Positions 42,407-51,676 of a stretch of DNA of 64,000 nt are shown in pieces. The notes under the pieces are model-generated. The model did no database searches. It was not told where the DNA came from and saw only the letters and a program-made list of their open reading frames with translations. Origin of the DNA: CAZCAC01 sp964496575 (GTDB taxonomy: Bacteria > Planctomycetota > UBA1135 > GCA-002686595); assembly GCA_964496575.1 (NCBI GenBank), contig CAZCAC010000002.1:1-64000 (forward strand), given 5' to 3'. Position 1 is the first letter of the stretch. Each line of letters starts with the position of its first letter. The translations under genes and the position numbers were made by a program.

Positions 42407-43663
42407 GTGATTCCTGCCCCCGTTGTCAGGCCGGCGGGGATGAGCCCGGCCAACCTCACCAATCCCTCGCACATCGCCATCATGACCGGGACGCATCCCC
42501 GCGACACCGGTATCCTGACCAACCACACTCGGCTCACGGAGGAGGCGCCCACCCTGGCGGAGGCTTTTCGGCGCGCGGGCTATCTCACCTACGGGGCGGT
42601 GAGCGCCCGTCACCTGACCGATTCGGTCAGTGGTCTGGGGCAGGGCTTCGAGCGGTTCGCCGGTCCTATCACCGGCTACTCGAACACTGGTGGGCAGACC
42701 CTCTCGCTCATCCGCAAATGGGTGAGTGAGTCACCGGGGCTGCCGCTCTTCGTCTGGTTACACCTGTTCGACGCCCACACGCCATACGCTCCTGACGAAG
42801 CCGACGTCGAGCGATACTATCCTATTCGAGAAGCGGCCTTCGACCAATCGCGGCCAGTGCCCGAGTGGGCCACGGAGAAGGCCCTCGCTCGCCTCGGTCT
42901 GGAAGACCTCCGGGATCCCGAGTTCCCCGTGGCGCTCTATCGCGCGGAGGTCACCGGAGTGGATCGCGTGCTCGGCCAGCTGCTGGAGATGAAGCCGTTC
43001 ACCGGCGCCGTCATCGGTCTGACGGGGGATCACGGAGAGTCGCTCGGCAACCACGGGGTCTACTTCGCCCACAAGGAGCTCTATCGAGAGACGCTCCACG
43101 TTCCCCTGGTCCTGGCCTGGCCCGGGGCGCCCCCGGGAGGCACCCGTTGCTCACACCCCGTCTCGAACGTCGATCTCGGCCGAACGCTACTCGACCTCTC
43201 CGGCAATGGTGACGTGCCTTTCCCGGGCCGCAACCTGGCCGACCTCGCCCAGCAAGAGCAGTTCTCCGCCGAGCCCCGGTTCATGCTCGCCTCGCACGCT
43301 CGCGAGGTGGCCTTGACGCATTCTGGCTGGCACCTGCAGCTCCGATTGGTTCCCAACCAGCTGGGCGACGGGCGGGTCAGCAGGCAAGAGCACCAGGTCG
43401 AGCTCTACTACCTTCCCGACGATCCCGAGTGCGCGAACGACCTGCTCGAGCGGGAGCTCGAGCGCGCGAAGAAGATGCGCGGCCGGGTGCTGCACTGGCT
43501 GGAGGGACGCCGTCACCTCGATTGGCGAGCCGGCGAGGTCACCGACGAGACGACGCTGGAGAACCTCCGGGAGATCGGCTACGTCGCGGGCGAGCAGTCC
43601 GGCCCGATCGACCTGACCATCGATCCCGATTGTGGTTGCCGCTGGTGCGACCGCTTCCGCTGA
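42407..43663 (+). CDS. Sulfatase-like hydrolase, N-terminally short
   Basis: A 418-residue frame from GTG 42407. The alkaline phosphatase-superfamily core is clear: LTNPSHIAIMTGTHPRDTGI (Thr takes the nucleophile position of the C/S-x-P-x-R motif, as in the TxPSH subfamily), FVWLHLFDAHTPYAPDEADV, and the metal-binding VIGLTGDHGESLGNHGVYFA. The first 50-60 residues of the family, which carry the first metal-binding Asp pair (ITxDTLRAD), are missing. The same frame is open for at least 80 nt upstream but shows no such motif and runs into the divergent gene's start. It is either a 5'-truncated gene or one that starts unusually late. The C-terminus CGCRWCDRF is Cys-rich. Confidence 0.7.
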   Translation: MIPAPVVRPAGMSPANLTNPSHIAIMTGTHPRDTGILTNHTRLTEEAPTLAEAFRRAGYLTYGAVSARHLTDSVSGLGQGFERFAGPITGYSNTGGQTLSLIRKWVSESPGLPLFVWLHLFDAHTPYAPDEADVERYYPIREAAFDQSRPVPEWATEKALARLGLEDLRDPEFPVALYRAEVTGVDRVLGQLLEMKPFTGAVIGLTGDHGESLGNHGVYFAHKELYRETLHVPLVLAWPGAPPGGTRCSHPVSNVDLGRTLLDLSGNGDVPFPGRNLADLAQQEQFSAEPRFMLASHAREVALTHSGWHLQLRLVPNQLGDGRVSRQEHQVELYYLPDDPECANDLLERELERAKKMRGRVLHWLEGRRHLDWRAGEVTDETTLENLREIGYVAGEQSGPIDLTIDPDCGCRWCDRFR

Positions 43664-43721
43664 GGCGCAGGCACGCACGCGTTCCCCGAGGGAAGTGCGC
43701 GAAAGTAGACCTCGTTCCGTA

Positions 43722-45665
43722 TTACTCGGGAAGATCGTACCTCTTGACCGCGGTGTACACCTTGCCGGGGTCGCTACGGCCGCGGTAGATCTGCTGCATC
43801 ATCGCATTGAAGTTCCGCGGGATCTGGTGCTCGTGCTCGACACCATTGCAGATCACTCTCACCGGCTCGTCGAGGTCGACGAGAATGTCGTTGAAGAAGA
43901 GGGTGACGCTGTTGATCCCCTCCGCGTCGACCGTGATGGTGTTCGCTTCCCGATCGGCCCGAGCGGTGAGGCGCGCCAGGCTCTGCCCGTCGTGCGCGGG
44001 GATCTCCAGCCAGTACGCCTTGTTCGGCATCGGCGCGCCGGCGCGCAGCACGACGCTCTCGGGGTGACTGCGGCGCGACCTCCCCATGATCCAGGCGAGA
44101 AGGTACGCCTCCCCGGCCTCCGGCAACACCGTCGGCTCGACGTAATCCAGCTCCCTCGCCCGCTCCGCAAAGGCGGCGGCCTTCGCCCCACCGCCCACGA
44201 AGAGACAGTGCAGGTTGCTCAGGTTGTCGGGCGAGATCTCCGCGGCGTCACCGCCCCGGCCGATCACTCCGGCGAAGCGGTCGGGTGTGGAACTCGCGAT
44301 CTCCATCGCCGCCGCCACGCCGATCCCCCGACCGGCGATGAACACCTTGTCGAAGTCGATCGCGTAGCGGTCGCGAACGTCGGCCAAGGCGGTCAGGAGC
44401 AGCCCGTACCCTCCCGGGTTCTCCGGGTCCCTGCTCACCCCCAGGCCGCTCCAGTTCTCCAGCTTCTTCGGCATCCGCAGTGCGACGAGGATGCAGGTCT
44501 TGCGCAGCTCGGTATCGGCCCACTGCTCGGTCAGGTGCTCCCGCGGCTCCTCGCCGGCGTCGGGGATACAGAGGATCAGTGGATATGGCCCCTGCCCGGC
44601 GCTGTACTTCGCGGGCGCCCACAACGCGTAGGTGCTGGTGAAGCCCTCGCCGTAGAAGGGCACCGGAATCTCGAACTCGGCGACCTTGCCCTTCTTGACG
44701 CCCCTGGCCCTGGAGTAATCGCGCATGTAGTAGAGCGCCACCTCCAGGTCCTCGGTCAGGGCGAGGGCGTCTCCGGACTCGGCCTTCTTGTTCCACTTCT
44801 TCTCCAGCGTCTTGCGCAGCTCCGCCTCGGTCTCTCGCCGGCCTGCCCGGGCGACATAGGCTTCCAGGCAGTTGCCGATCAACTCACCCACCTTCTGGTG
44901 ATCCGAAGGCTCCACCAGGGGCTTGGGGGTAGAAGGAAGTGGCGGGGTCGGCTCGCTCACCGGGGGAAACCACGGCTCGGGGTCCTTTACCAGCCCGGAT
45001 GAGCTCTCGTTCAGCTCCCGCAGCATCAACACCAGCTCGACGAGGTCCGCTCCGAACCCGGTCAGGATCAGCCCGTTCGACTCGGGGACCGGGATGACCT
45101 GCATCGTATTCGGATCGGCGACCATGCCCCGCATCGCGTTGGACAGCCGCCGCACGTCGATCCTCGGCAGGTGCACCACCGTCCTGATCAGGATCGCCGG
45201 GTGATCCGCGTAGAGTGGAAGATCCTCGGTATCGATGTGGGTTGCGCCGGCGCGAAGATGGGCCCGAGCCGGGGAATCGAGGCTGTGGACCGCCATCATC
45301 CGAGGCTCCTCCCGGCGGAGATCAGTGAGCACGAATCGATTCGCGATCAGGATCGCCTCGACCGCCGAGTAGAGCTCTTCCGCGGGAATGGCGAACGTGC
45401 GATCGAAGGCGACCCGGACCTCCTTCAGGACGGCGCCGGTGTCGTCGGTCCAGATCAGGTGCTCTCCGGTCAGCTCGCCGAACTCGAGCAGCAACTCCTC
45501 GACCGTGATCGGCGCCTCCCCTGCTCGCCGCTCGATGGTCATCCCGGCGGAGGGCGTGGGGAACCGGCTCGACCCGGCCTGGGTCGCGGCCTCCGGGGAG
45601 GAACACAGGACGACAGAGAGGAGGGCGAGACTGGGCAAGGCGCGCGGGAAGATGGGTTTCATCAT
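43722..45665 (-). CDS. Secreted protein: secretin-N-like domain plus alpha/beta-hydrolase-like domain
   Basis: A 647-residue protein from ATG 45665, with GGAG 9 nt upstream. The signal peptide is at about 1-27 (MMKPIFPRALPSLALLSVVL). Residues about 40-215 resemble the N0/N1-type secretin or STN fold (TVEELLLEFGELTGEHLIWT, then LRAGATHIDTEDLPLYADHP, then MQVIPVPESNGLILTGFGAD). A Pro-rich linker follows, and then at about 330-560 an esterase-like alpha/beta-hydrolase domain (YPLILCIPDAGEEPREHLTE, then DFDKVFIAGRGIGVAAAMEI). The expected nucleophile elbow GxSxG reads GRGIG, so the Ser is missing and activity is doubtful. The last 100 residues are a beta domain. This kind of fusion is known from planctomycetes. 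Confidence 0.7.
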   Translation of the reverse strand: MMKPIFPRALPSLALLSVVLCSSPEAATQAGSSRFPTPSAGMTIERRAGEAPITVEELLLEFGELTGEHLIWTDDTGAVLKEVRVAFDRTFAIPAEELYSAVEAILIANRFVLTDLRREEPRMMAVHSLDSPARAHLRAGATHIDTEDLPLYADHPAILIRTVVHLPRIDVRRLSNAMRGMVADPNTMQVIPVPESNGLILTGFGADLVELVLMLRELNESSSGLVKDPEPWFPPVSEPTPPLPSTPKPLVEPSDHQKVGELIGNCLEAYVARAGRRETEAELRKTLEKKWNKKAESGDALALTEDLEVALYYMRDYSRARGVKKGKVAEFEIPVPFYGEGFTSTYALWAPAKYSAGQGPYPLILCIPDAGEEPREHLTEQWADTELRKTCILVALRMPKKLENWSGLGVSRDPENPGGYGLLLTALADVRDRYAIDFDKVFIAGRGIGVAAAMEIASSTPDRFAGVIGRGGDAAEISPDNLSNLHCLFVGGGAKAAAFAERARELDYVEPTVLPEAGEAYLLAWIMGRSRRSHPESVVLRAGAPMPNKAYWLEIPAHDGQSLARLTARADREANTITVDAEGINSVTLFFNDILVDLDEPVRVICNGVEHEHQIPRNFNAMMQQIYRGRSDPGKVYTAVKRYDLPE

Positions 45666-46059
45666 CGTTCTTGGCTCCATTCGGTCAGGCCCGTATCGGG
45701 TACTTCCGGCAGCTCTTCCTGGTCGGGCCGCCCATCCTAGCTCGCCGCCACCGCGGCGTCACACCTCCCCCCGCTTCGGCGATGACGACCGAGGAATGCT
45801 GCCGGCGGGCCGGAGCAGCCCTGGAACATCCACCCACACTCGCAGAGGATAGCCCCTCCAAGCTGTGTCCTCGCCCGATGTCGCTCCGCGGGGTGAGCCG
45901 TGAGCGTGGCCGTCGGTTGCTCTTCTTGGCGGTTGTGGAGCGGTTGGCGCCCTTGGCTCTGCCTCGAGGGCTGGTATCTCCGGTCGAATCAGGGCTGTGG
46001 ATGCGCAGGCGCTGTAGCACTCCCTGGCCGCTGTCTCCCGAGCGGCGTTTCTCGTCACC

Positions 46060-46319
46060 GGTTGGAAGGGGAGCTCCTCCTGCGGCGGCGGTCTGGCGGG
46101 CGATGTAGTGGGGAGCTCGGTGTTCAGGTCGAGGTGAGAGAGGATGTGCTCGATCACCTCGCGTTCGGTAATGGCCGAGATCCACCTCCGCGTCGAGCCA
46201 CCAGCACTGCCCTCTCGCCTGTCGAGCTGCTCGCGCGGCACGATTCGATCGCGCCACGATGCGGCCGAGGCGATCACTCCGTGATAGGTGAGCAGGTGCG
46301 TTCGCGGGGGTGTCACCAA
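46060..46319 (-). pseudogene. C-terminal remnant of an IS91-family transposase
   Basis: The minus-strand frame reads VTPPRTHLLTYHGVIASAAS, then WRDRIVPREQLDRR and, after a short gap, ISAITEREVIEHILSHLDLN, then TELPTTSPARPPPQEELPF. In IS91/IS801-type transposases the C-terminal part has the order PPPRxHxxRYHGVLAP, W+ExVVPG, a CPxCGG zinc site, ITEREVIxxILxHLGLPTE and PPxPARPPPQ. The match is good, but the zinc site is missing and everything N-terminal to VTPP is gone, so it is a fragment. It abuts the kinase/FGE remnant at 46318. Confidence 0.72.
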
Positions 46320-46383
46320 CGCGGCGCCCGAAGAACGTCCCCTGACGACCGGAGCGCGCCCGGCGCGAGCGGCCGACCCGTAG
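46318..46383 (+). pseudogene. Last 22 codons of a kinase/FGE paralogue
   Basis: Positions 46318-46383 read NAAPEERPLTTGARPARAAD, then P and a TAG stop. This aligns without gaps to the last 22 codons of the kinase-FGE gene (36185-36250: NATPDDRSAMTGVRPVRAVD, then P and TAG). I count 53 of 66 identical bases. The sequence upstream is the IS91 fragment on the other strand, so the rest of the paralogue has been deleted. Confidence 0.75.
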
Positions 46384-46459
46384 TCGGCCGGGCGGCGATA
46401 TCCCGCGCACGACCGCGTCGAAAGCCGTATCCTCCCTCGATTCGAACCGGAGACCCTGC

Positions 46460-48718
46460 ATGATGCGATTCTCGATCATCCACACCGGTGCGGCGATGCT
46501 GGTCGTCGCGCTCTGTTCCACGCCCGCGAAGGGGACGCCGCAGCTCGAGGGCTGGCGGCAGGCGGGCCAGCACCAGGCGACCTGGACCGCGCCTCCCGAG
46601 CGCACGCCGGCGAACCACTCCGTCGACGGGCCGCTCCTGGGGAACGGCGATCTGAAAGTCGCCCTGAGCGGCCCGCCGCAGGAGCAGCGCTTTCATCTCG
46701 CCAAGAACGACCTCTGGCGACTGGAGTCGAAGAAGGAGCGGTCGAGCCCGGTCCCGCTGGGCGTGCTGTCGATTCGCGTTCCGGCGCTCGAAGGGGCTGC
46801 GTACGAGGTGGTGCAGGGGTGGGCGCCGCCCAGGACGGTGGGGACCTTCACCGGCGACGACGGAGTGCTGCGGCAGACCAGCTTCGTCGCCGCGACCCGC
46901 GACCTCCTCGTGATCTCCTTCGAAGCGGAGCGGCGCGCCTTCGAGGTCGAGAGCCTGCTGCGCGTGCAGTCTGGACGCGGGTCGGTCAGCGTCGCGGAGC
47001 GGCAGGGCGAGCTGGTCCTGGGGCGCCGGGCCTTCGTCGACGAGGTGGAGATTCGCACTGGCGTCTCGGTGGCGTACCGGGTCCTGGGAGCGAAGACGAG
47101 TGGGCTGGATGGTGAGTCCGGCGCGGTCGGGTTTCGCTTCACCGTGGAGCCGGACCAGAAGATCGTGCTGGTCCTCGGCGTGTGCAGCCGCTTCGAGGAC
47201 GAGGTCTACCAGAAGCGGGTGCGCTGGACCGTCGGCGCGCTGGACCTGCAGGGGATCGCTTCGGTGCAGCGCGAGCACTCCGCCTGGTGGATCGACTATT
47301 GGAGCCGGTCCAGCGTAACCATCGGCGACAGCGAGCTGGAGAAGCACTACTACCAGTCGCTCTACACCATGGCCGCCGCCAGCCGCAACCGGCGCTTCCC
47401 ACCGGGGATCTTCGGCTGGGTGACCACCGACACGCCCGCCTGGAACGGCGACTACCACCTCAACTACAACCACCTCGCGCCCTTCTACGGACTCTATTCG
47501 GCGAATCGCATCCAGCAGGCCGATCCCGAGGACGCGCCGCTGCTCGCCTTCCAGCAGCGCGGGCGCTGGTATGCGCAGGAGGCTCTGGGCAAGCGGGGCG
47601 TGCTCTATCCCGTGGGGATCGGGCCGCTGGGGATCGAGACCACGCGCGGGGACGAGGAGGCCGAGTCGGCGCACTTCGAGAAGGGTGGGTTGTTTTACGG
47701 GCAGCGCTCGAACAGCGCGTACTGCCTGGTGAACATCGCCCAGCGCTGGCGCTGCACCTACGACCTCGAGTACGGTCGCAAGGTGTACCCGCTCGTGCGC
47801 GACGTCGCCGACTTCTGGGAGAGCTATCTGCGCTACGAGGACGGCCGCTACGTCATCCGTGGCGACTCGATTCACGAGGGCTCGGGGAAGGACGTCAATC
47901 CGATCCTGTCGCTCGGCCTCTTGCGCAACACGCTCGATCTGGCGCTCGATCTCAACCTGGAGCTCGAGGGGAATCCGCTGCGTCGCAAGACCTGGCAGCA
48001 CATCCTCGACCACCTGAGCGAGTGGACGACGCAGGAGCGGGACGGTCGGACGGTCTTCCGCTACACCGAGGAGGGCACGGACTGGTGGGGTGACAACACC
48101 CTCGGCATCCAGCACATCTACCCGGGGAACGCGATCGGCCTGGAGAGCGAGCCGAGGTGGCTCGCGGTGGCGCAGGACACCATCGCGGTGATGAACCGCT
48201 GGATCGACTTCAACGGCTCGAACAGCTTCTTCCCGGCGGCGGTCCGGGTCGGCCACGACCCGGAGGTGATCCTGGAGAGGCTGCGCGGCTACGTGCGCAA
48301 CACCTACCCGAACGGCTTCCAGCGGAACAACCCGCACGGCATCGAGAACCTGAGCACGACGCCGAACACCCTGAACGAGATGCTCTGCATGAGCCACGTC
48401 CCCGCCGGCGCGGCGCCGGGCACGCAGGTGCTGCGGCTGTTCCCGGTCTGGCCGCGCGGTCGTGACGCCCGCTTCAACGACCTGCGCGCGTGGGGGGCGT
48501 TCCTCGTGTCGAGCGAGCGTCGCGGCGGCGAGGTGCAGTACGTACGCATCCTGAGCGAGCGTGGGCGGGATTGCACCGTGGTGAATCCGTGGCCCGGGGA
48601 GGAGGTCAGGGTGCAGCGGGAGGGTGTCGTGAAGTCGGAGCTCGTCGGCGGAGAACGTTTCACGCTGAAGACCGCGGTGGGGGAGAAGTTGCTGCTCTTG
48701 CGCGACGAGGAGGGATGA
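46460..48718 (+). CDS. GH95-like secreted glycoside hydrolase
   Basis: A 752-residue protein from ATG 46460 (GGAGA upstream), with a signal peptide MMRFSIIHTGAAMLVVALCS. Residues about 45-270 form an N-terminal beta domain (PLLGNGDLKVALSGPPQEQR). An (alpha/alpha)6 barrel follows at about 290-660 (HYYQSLYTMAAASRNRRFPP, then TPAWNGDYHLNYNHLAPFYG, then VRDVADFWESYLRYEDGRYV, then GGDSIHEGSGKDVNPILSLG-like GDSIHEGSGKDVNPILS). The C-terminus is a small beta-sandwich. This is the GH95/GH65-like layout of alpha-L-fucosidase-type enzymes. The substrate is inferred only. It is followed by a beta-sandwich protein 4 nt later, so they form an operon. Confidence 0.78.
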   Translation: MMRFSIIHTGAAMLVVALCSTPAKGTPQLEGWRQAGQHQATWTAPPERTPANHSVDGPLLGNGDLKVALSGPPQEQRFHLAKNDLWRLESKKERSSPVPLGVLSIRVPALEGAAYEVVQGWAPPRTVGTFTGDDGVLRQTSFVAATRDLLVISFEAERRAFEVESLLRVQSGRGSVSVAERQGELVLGRRAFVDEVEIRTGVSVAYRVLGAKTSGLDGESGAVGFRFTVEPDQKIVLVLGVCSRFEDEVYQKRVRWTVGALDLQGIASVQREHSAWWIDYWSRSSVTIGDSELEKHYYQSLYTMAAASRNRRFPPGIFGWVTTDTPAWNGDYHLNYNHLAPFYGLYSANRIQQADPEDAPLLAFQQRGRWYAQEALGKRGVLYPVGIGPLGIETTRGDEEAESAHFEKGGLFYGQRSNSAYCLVNIAQRWRCTYDLEYGRKVYPLVRDVADFWESYLRYEDGRYVIRGDSIHEGSGKDVNPILSLGLLRNTLDLALDLNLELEGNPLRRKTWQHILDHLSEWTTQERDGRTVFRYTEEGTDWWGDNTLGIQHIYPGNAIGLESEPRWLAVAQDTIAVMNRWIDFNGSNSFFPAAVRVGHDPEVILERLRGYVRNTYPNGFQRNNPHGIENLSTTPNTLNEMLCMSHVPAGAAPGTQVLRLFPVWPRGRDARFNDLRAWGAFLVSSERRGGEVQYVRILSERGRDCTVVNPWPGEEVRVQREGVVKSELVGGERFTLKTAVGEKLLLLRDEEG

Positions 48719-48722
48719 GACG

Positions 48723-50000
48723 ATGCGAACGCGACACCTGATCCTCGGCCTCTGCGGCCTCGTCGCCCTCGGAGGCCTGGGCTGGCTGATCCACCTCATC
48801 GCGGATCCGTCATCGGCGCGGGAAGACGTCGCGGTGGGCCCCGAGCTTCCGGTCCCCGAGGCCGACCCGGCGCCGCCGGGGCTCCCGCCCCGCGGCGCCC
48901 GCAGCCCGGGGAAGGAAGCTCGAACGGATCGCACTCAGCCGAAGGTGGACGGACGGGGGGATCTCATCGGCACGGTGATCAAACACGATCCATCGTATGT
49001 GGGCTTCGCAGTGACCGGAGTGATTCGCTTTTCCGACGACGGCACTCCCGCCGCCGGGCTGACATTCATCATCTTCAACCCCGGCTCCGACCTCTTCCTC
49101 GAGACGGATGGGCACGGTCGTTTCACCAGCGAGCCGATGCTCCAGAGCGGGGTCACGAGCTTCGAACACCGCGTCGCCGAGGAACCCGGGCTCTACCAGA
49201 GTCCGCTCCGTTTCGCGCCCGCGTCCCTGACCCTCGACGGCGAGGTCGGGGAGACGAAAGAGGTGGAGCTCACGTTGCTACGGCCCGAAGCCGAGCTCGA
49301 CGTGCTCGTGGTCCATCGAGACGACCGGCCTGCACTGGGCGCCCTGGTCGAGCTGCAGTACCGGTACGAGGCGCACCCCGGGGAGTTCCACGGAAACACC
49401 GAGGTCGCCTTCTCCAAGGCCGACGGAATCGCGAGCTTCTCCCTCTACGACCTCGAGCAGATCAACGCGGGGAACACCGCGGGCATGGTCGCGTTCCTCG
49501 AGGTGGTGGACGCTGCCAGCGGCGAGCGCCTCGACAGGGTGCTGCTCATGATCTACCGCGCCCCCAACCTGGAGGACTACTCCTTCCAGCGGACCAAGGA
49601 GGGCCTGACCTCGCCGTACGTCGCCGACCACCCCGGGACGACGATCGTCTTCGAGCACCATGGATATCGCCGGATCAGCGCTACGCTCGCAGAGCTCGAG
49701 AAACTGGTGCCGGTCGACGGACCGCGTCGAGTGCTGCTCGAACGCGGGCTGCTGCGCACGCTGCACGTCGAAGGGAACGACGAGAACGGTGAGAGTGCCC
49801 CGGTGGCAGGAGCGGCGGTCCGACTCGAAGGCCGACTACTCGGCCGGACCAACGAGGCCGGCGAGCTGACCGTCGACCTGCACACCTGGCCGGAGCAAGG
49901 CCTGACCGTCGAGGCCGAGGCCTTCGCTCACGCGACCTGGTTGCCGAGAGAGGGCTTCGCCGACATCGAGCCGGCGTGGGTCTGGTTGGAGAGGGAGTAG
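48723..50000 (+). CDS. TM-anchored carboxypeptidase-regulatory-like protein
   Basis: A 425-residue protein from ATG 48723, 4 nt after the GH95-like stop, with its Shine-Dalgarno GAGGAGGG inside that gene. TM at about 8-27 (LILGLCGLVALGGLGWLIHL). After a Pro-rich linker come two or three beta-sandwich units (VTGVIRFSDDGTPAAGLTFI, TDGHGRFTSEPMLQSG, AGAAVRLEGRLLGRTNEAGE). It lacks the long arrays of its relatives. Coupled expression with the glycoside hydrolase suggests a joint role in surface polysaccharide binding or turnover. Confidence 0.78.
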   Translation: MRTRHLILGLCGLVALGGLGWLIHLIADPSSAREDVAVGPELPVPEADPAPPGLPPRGARSPGKEARTDRTQPKVDGRGDLIGTVIKHDPSYVGFAVTGVIRFSDDGTPAAGLTFIIFNPGSDLFLETDGHGRFTSEPMLQSGVTSFEHRVAEEPGLYQSPLRFAPASLTLDGEVGETKEVELTLLRPEAELDVLVVHRDDRPALGALVELQYRYEAHPGEFHGNTEVAFSKADGIASFSLYDLEQINAGNTAGMVAFLEVVDAASGERLDRVLLMIYRAPNLEDYSFQRTKEGLTSPYVADHPGTTIVFEHHGYRRISATLAELEKLVPVDGPRRVLLERGLLRTLHVEGNDENGESAPVAGAAVRLEGRLLGRTNEAGELTVDLHTWPEQGLTVEAEAFAHATWLPREGFADIEPAWVWLERE

Positions 50001-50020
50001 AGCTCAGTCGCCCGAACCGC

Positions 50021-51478
50021 TCATCGCTCCAGCTGCTCGTGCAGGAAGTGGCGGATCTCCTCGAGCTCCGCCTGGAGATCTTCGAGGCGCTGGAGCAGTA
50101 TCAGGTAGTCCTGGTGGCGGCGGGCGTCCTCGGCGTGTTCCTCGTGGAGCTGTTCGTGCTCGTGGTCGTGCTCGGCCTCGCTCTCGTGCTCATGGCGTTG
50201 CTCGCGATCGGAGTAGTATCGGGCGAGTCGGTGGCAGGCCCGGGCGCGCGCGCCCATGTTCCAGTCCGCGTACAGTTCCGTCGCGAGCTCAAGGAGATCG
50301 ATGGTCATCTCCATCGACAGACCCTCGAAGGCCTGACCGATCTGTTCGCCGCTCGCGCCCGCCTGCTGCAACTCGGCCACGTGGATGAAGCGCTCCATCA
50401 GACCAGCTTTCTCCCTCTTTCCGCCCTCGGCCAGCGCTCCACGGGCCCAGTGCAGGATCTCGATCCGATACTCGAGGTTCTCGATGTCGCCGGCGGCCTC
50501 GGCATGCTCTTCGGTCTCGTGCCGCTCTTCCTCTTCACCTCGTTCTTCACGGAGTCTCTGGGCGTAGTACTCCGCCAGGTTATTGCACACTCCGGACCGC
50601 TCCTCGTTCCCCCACTCGCGGTACCTGGCGGACGCCCAGTTCAGCATCTCGATCAGGTTGTGCCGGCTGGGAACGGCCTCGGCGGCCTTGGCCAGGAGCT
50701 CTTCATCGTCGGTCTTCCCCTGAAGGATGAGCTCGCCGTAGCGAACCGCGCGCGTCAAAGCGCCTGAGTTCTTCTGGTCTCCGACTTCGGCGAAGGCATC
50801 CCGGGCGAAGCGCAGGATGTCGATGCGTCGTTCGAGAGACTCGAGATCCCCGTTGCCCTCCCGGCGCTGCCGTTCCACTCGCCGGTTCCATTGTTCCTTG
50901 AGGGTATCGGCCATCTCGCGAGTGAACGCGGCCTCCTCTTCACGTCCCCAGTCGGCCCAGAGCTCCGACGCCATGGCGAGCAGCTCGATCCGCGCACCGA
51001 GAGGCGGCGCCTTCTCGATGTACTGTCGGGCCTCCTCGTCGCGACGCCCCTCGAGCTGCATCTCGAGCGCGCGGTACGCGTGCCTGGCGAGATCTCCGGC
51101 GTCCGGACGCTCAACCTCGCGGCAGGCCTTCTCGGTCAGGCGCAGCGCCTTGACCAGGCGCCTGGCGAGCTCCCGTTCGTGGTCGTTGCCGCTCGCCTTC
51201 TCGCGATCCTCTCGCGCCATGCGCGCCGCCTTTCGTTCCGCTCGAACCTCGTTCGCGACGCGAGCCATCATCTCAAGAGCATCGCCCTTGCCTAGTTCCT
51301 CGAGGGCGACCATGCCCATCTCGAGGTGGTGGATCAGCTCTTCGTAGGCCGCATCCTCGCGATACTCATTTTCGCGTTCCCTCTGTGCCGTTGCGCTCGA
51401 CGGCAACAGGAACAGCAGGCTGATTCCAACCAGGCACAACGCCACCACTCGTCTCGAGAACTTCCCCTCGCACTTCAT
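50021..51478 (-). CDS. Secreted helical-repeat protein with His-rich coiled-coil tail
   Basis: A 485-residue protein from ATG 51478 (MKCEGKFSRRVVALCLVGIS), with a signal peptide ending at about 30 (SSATAQ). The mature part has about five helical units of roughly 85 residues. Each has a motif like LERRIDILRFARDAFAEVGD or LEYRIEILHWARGALAEGGK, then a tandem helix with RYxELxLQG. Residues about 430-460 are very rich in His and Glu (EHESEAEHDHEHEQLHEEHA), followed by a coiled coil (DYLILLQRLEDLQAELEEIR). The His/Glu cluster could bind Zn2+, Ni2+ or Cu2+. I recognise no catalytic domain. It is convergent with 48723-50000 with 20 bp between. Confidence 0.75.
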   Translation of the reverse strand: MKCEGKFSRRVVALCLVGISLLFLLPSSATAQRERENEYREDAAYEELIHHLEMGMVALEELGKGDALEMMARVANEVRAERKAARMAREDREKASGNDHERELARRLVKALRLTEKACREVERPDAGDLARHAYRALEMQLEGRRDEEARQYIEKAPPLGARIELLAMASELWADWGREEEAAFTREMADTLKEQWNRRVERQRREGNGDLESLERRIDILRFARDAFAEVGDQKNSGALTRAVRYGELILQGKTDDEELLAKAAEAVPSRHNLIEMLNWASARYREWGNEERSGVCNNLAEYYAQRLREERGEEEERHETEEHAEAAGDIENLEYRIEILHWARGALAEGGKREKAGLMERFIHVAELQQAGASGEQIGQAFEGLSMEMTIDLLELATELYADWNMGARARACHRLARYYSDREQRHEHESEAEHDHEHEQLHEEHAEDARRHQDYLILLQRLEDLQAELEEIRHFLHEQLER

Positions 51479-51676
51479 GACTCCACCTTCCGGATTCGGG
51501 ATTGTCAGCGTACCGTTCGTCGGGTGTATGACGGCCGAATGACCGACCCTGCTCACCGCATGGTAGTCCGGCACGGCCGATTCCGCACCCCGCTACGCCA
51601 CATCTGCGCCGGTGGATTCCAGCATTGATTGCCGGCGTCCTTTTGGAGGCCTATCCTCCATCCGGAGGATCCCCCG

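Larger units (their letters stand above)
45666..46459. other. 794-bp gene graveyard
   Basis: It contains two recognisable remnants, listed separately: the C-terminus of an IS91-family transposase (minus strand, about 46060-46319) and the last 22 codons of a kinase/FGE paralogue (plus strand, 46318-46383). The rest, 45700-46060, is GC-rich without a gene I can support. Confidence 0.55.
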
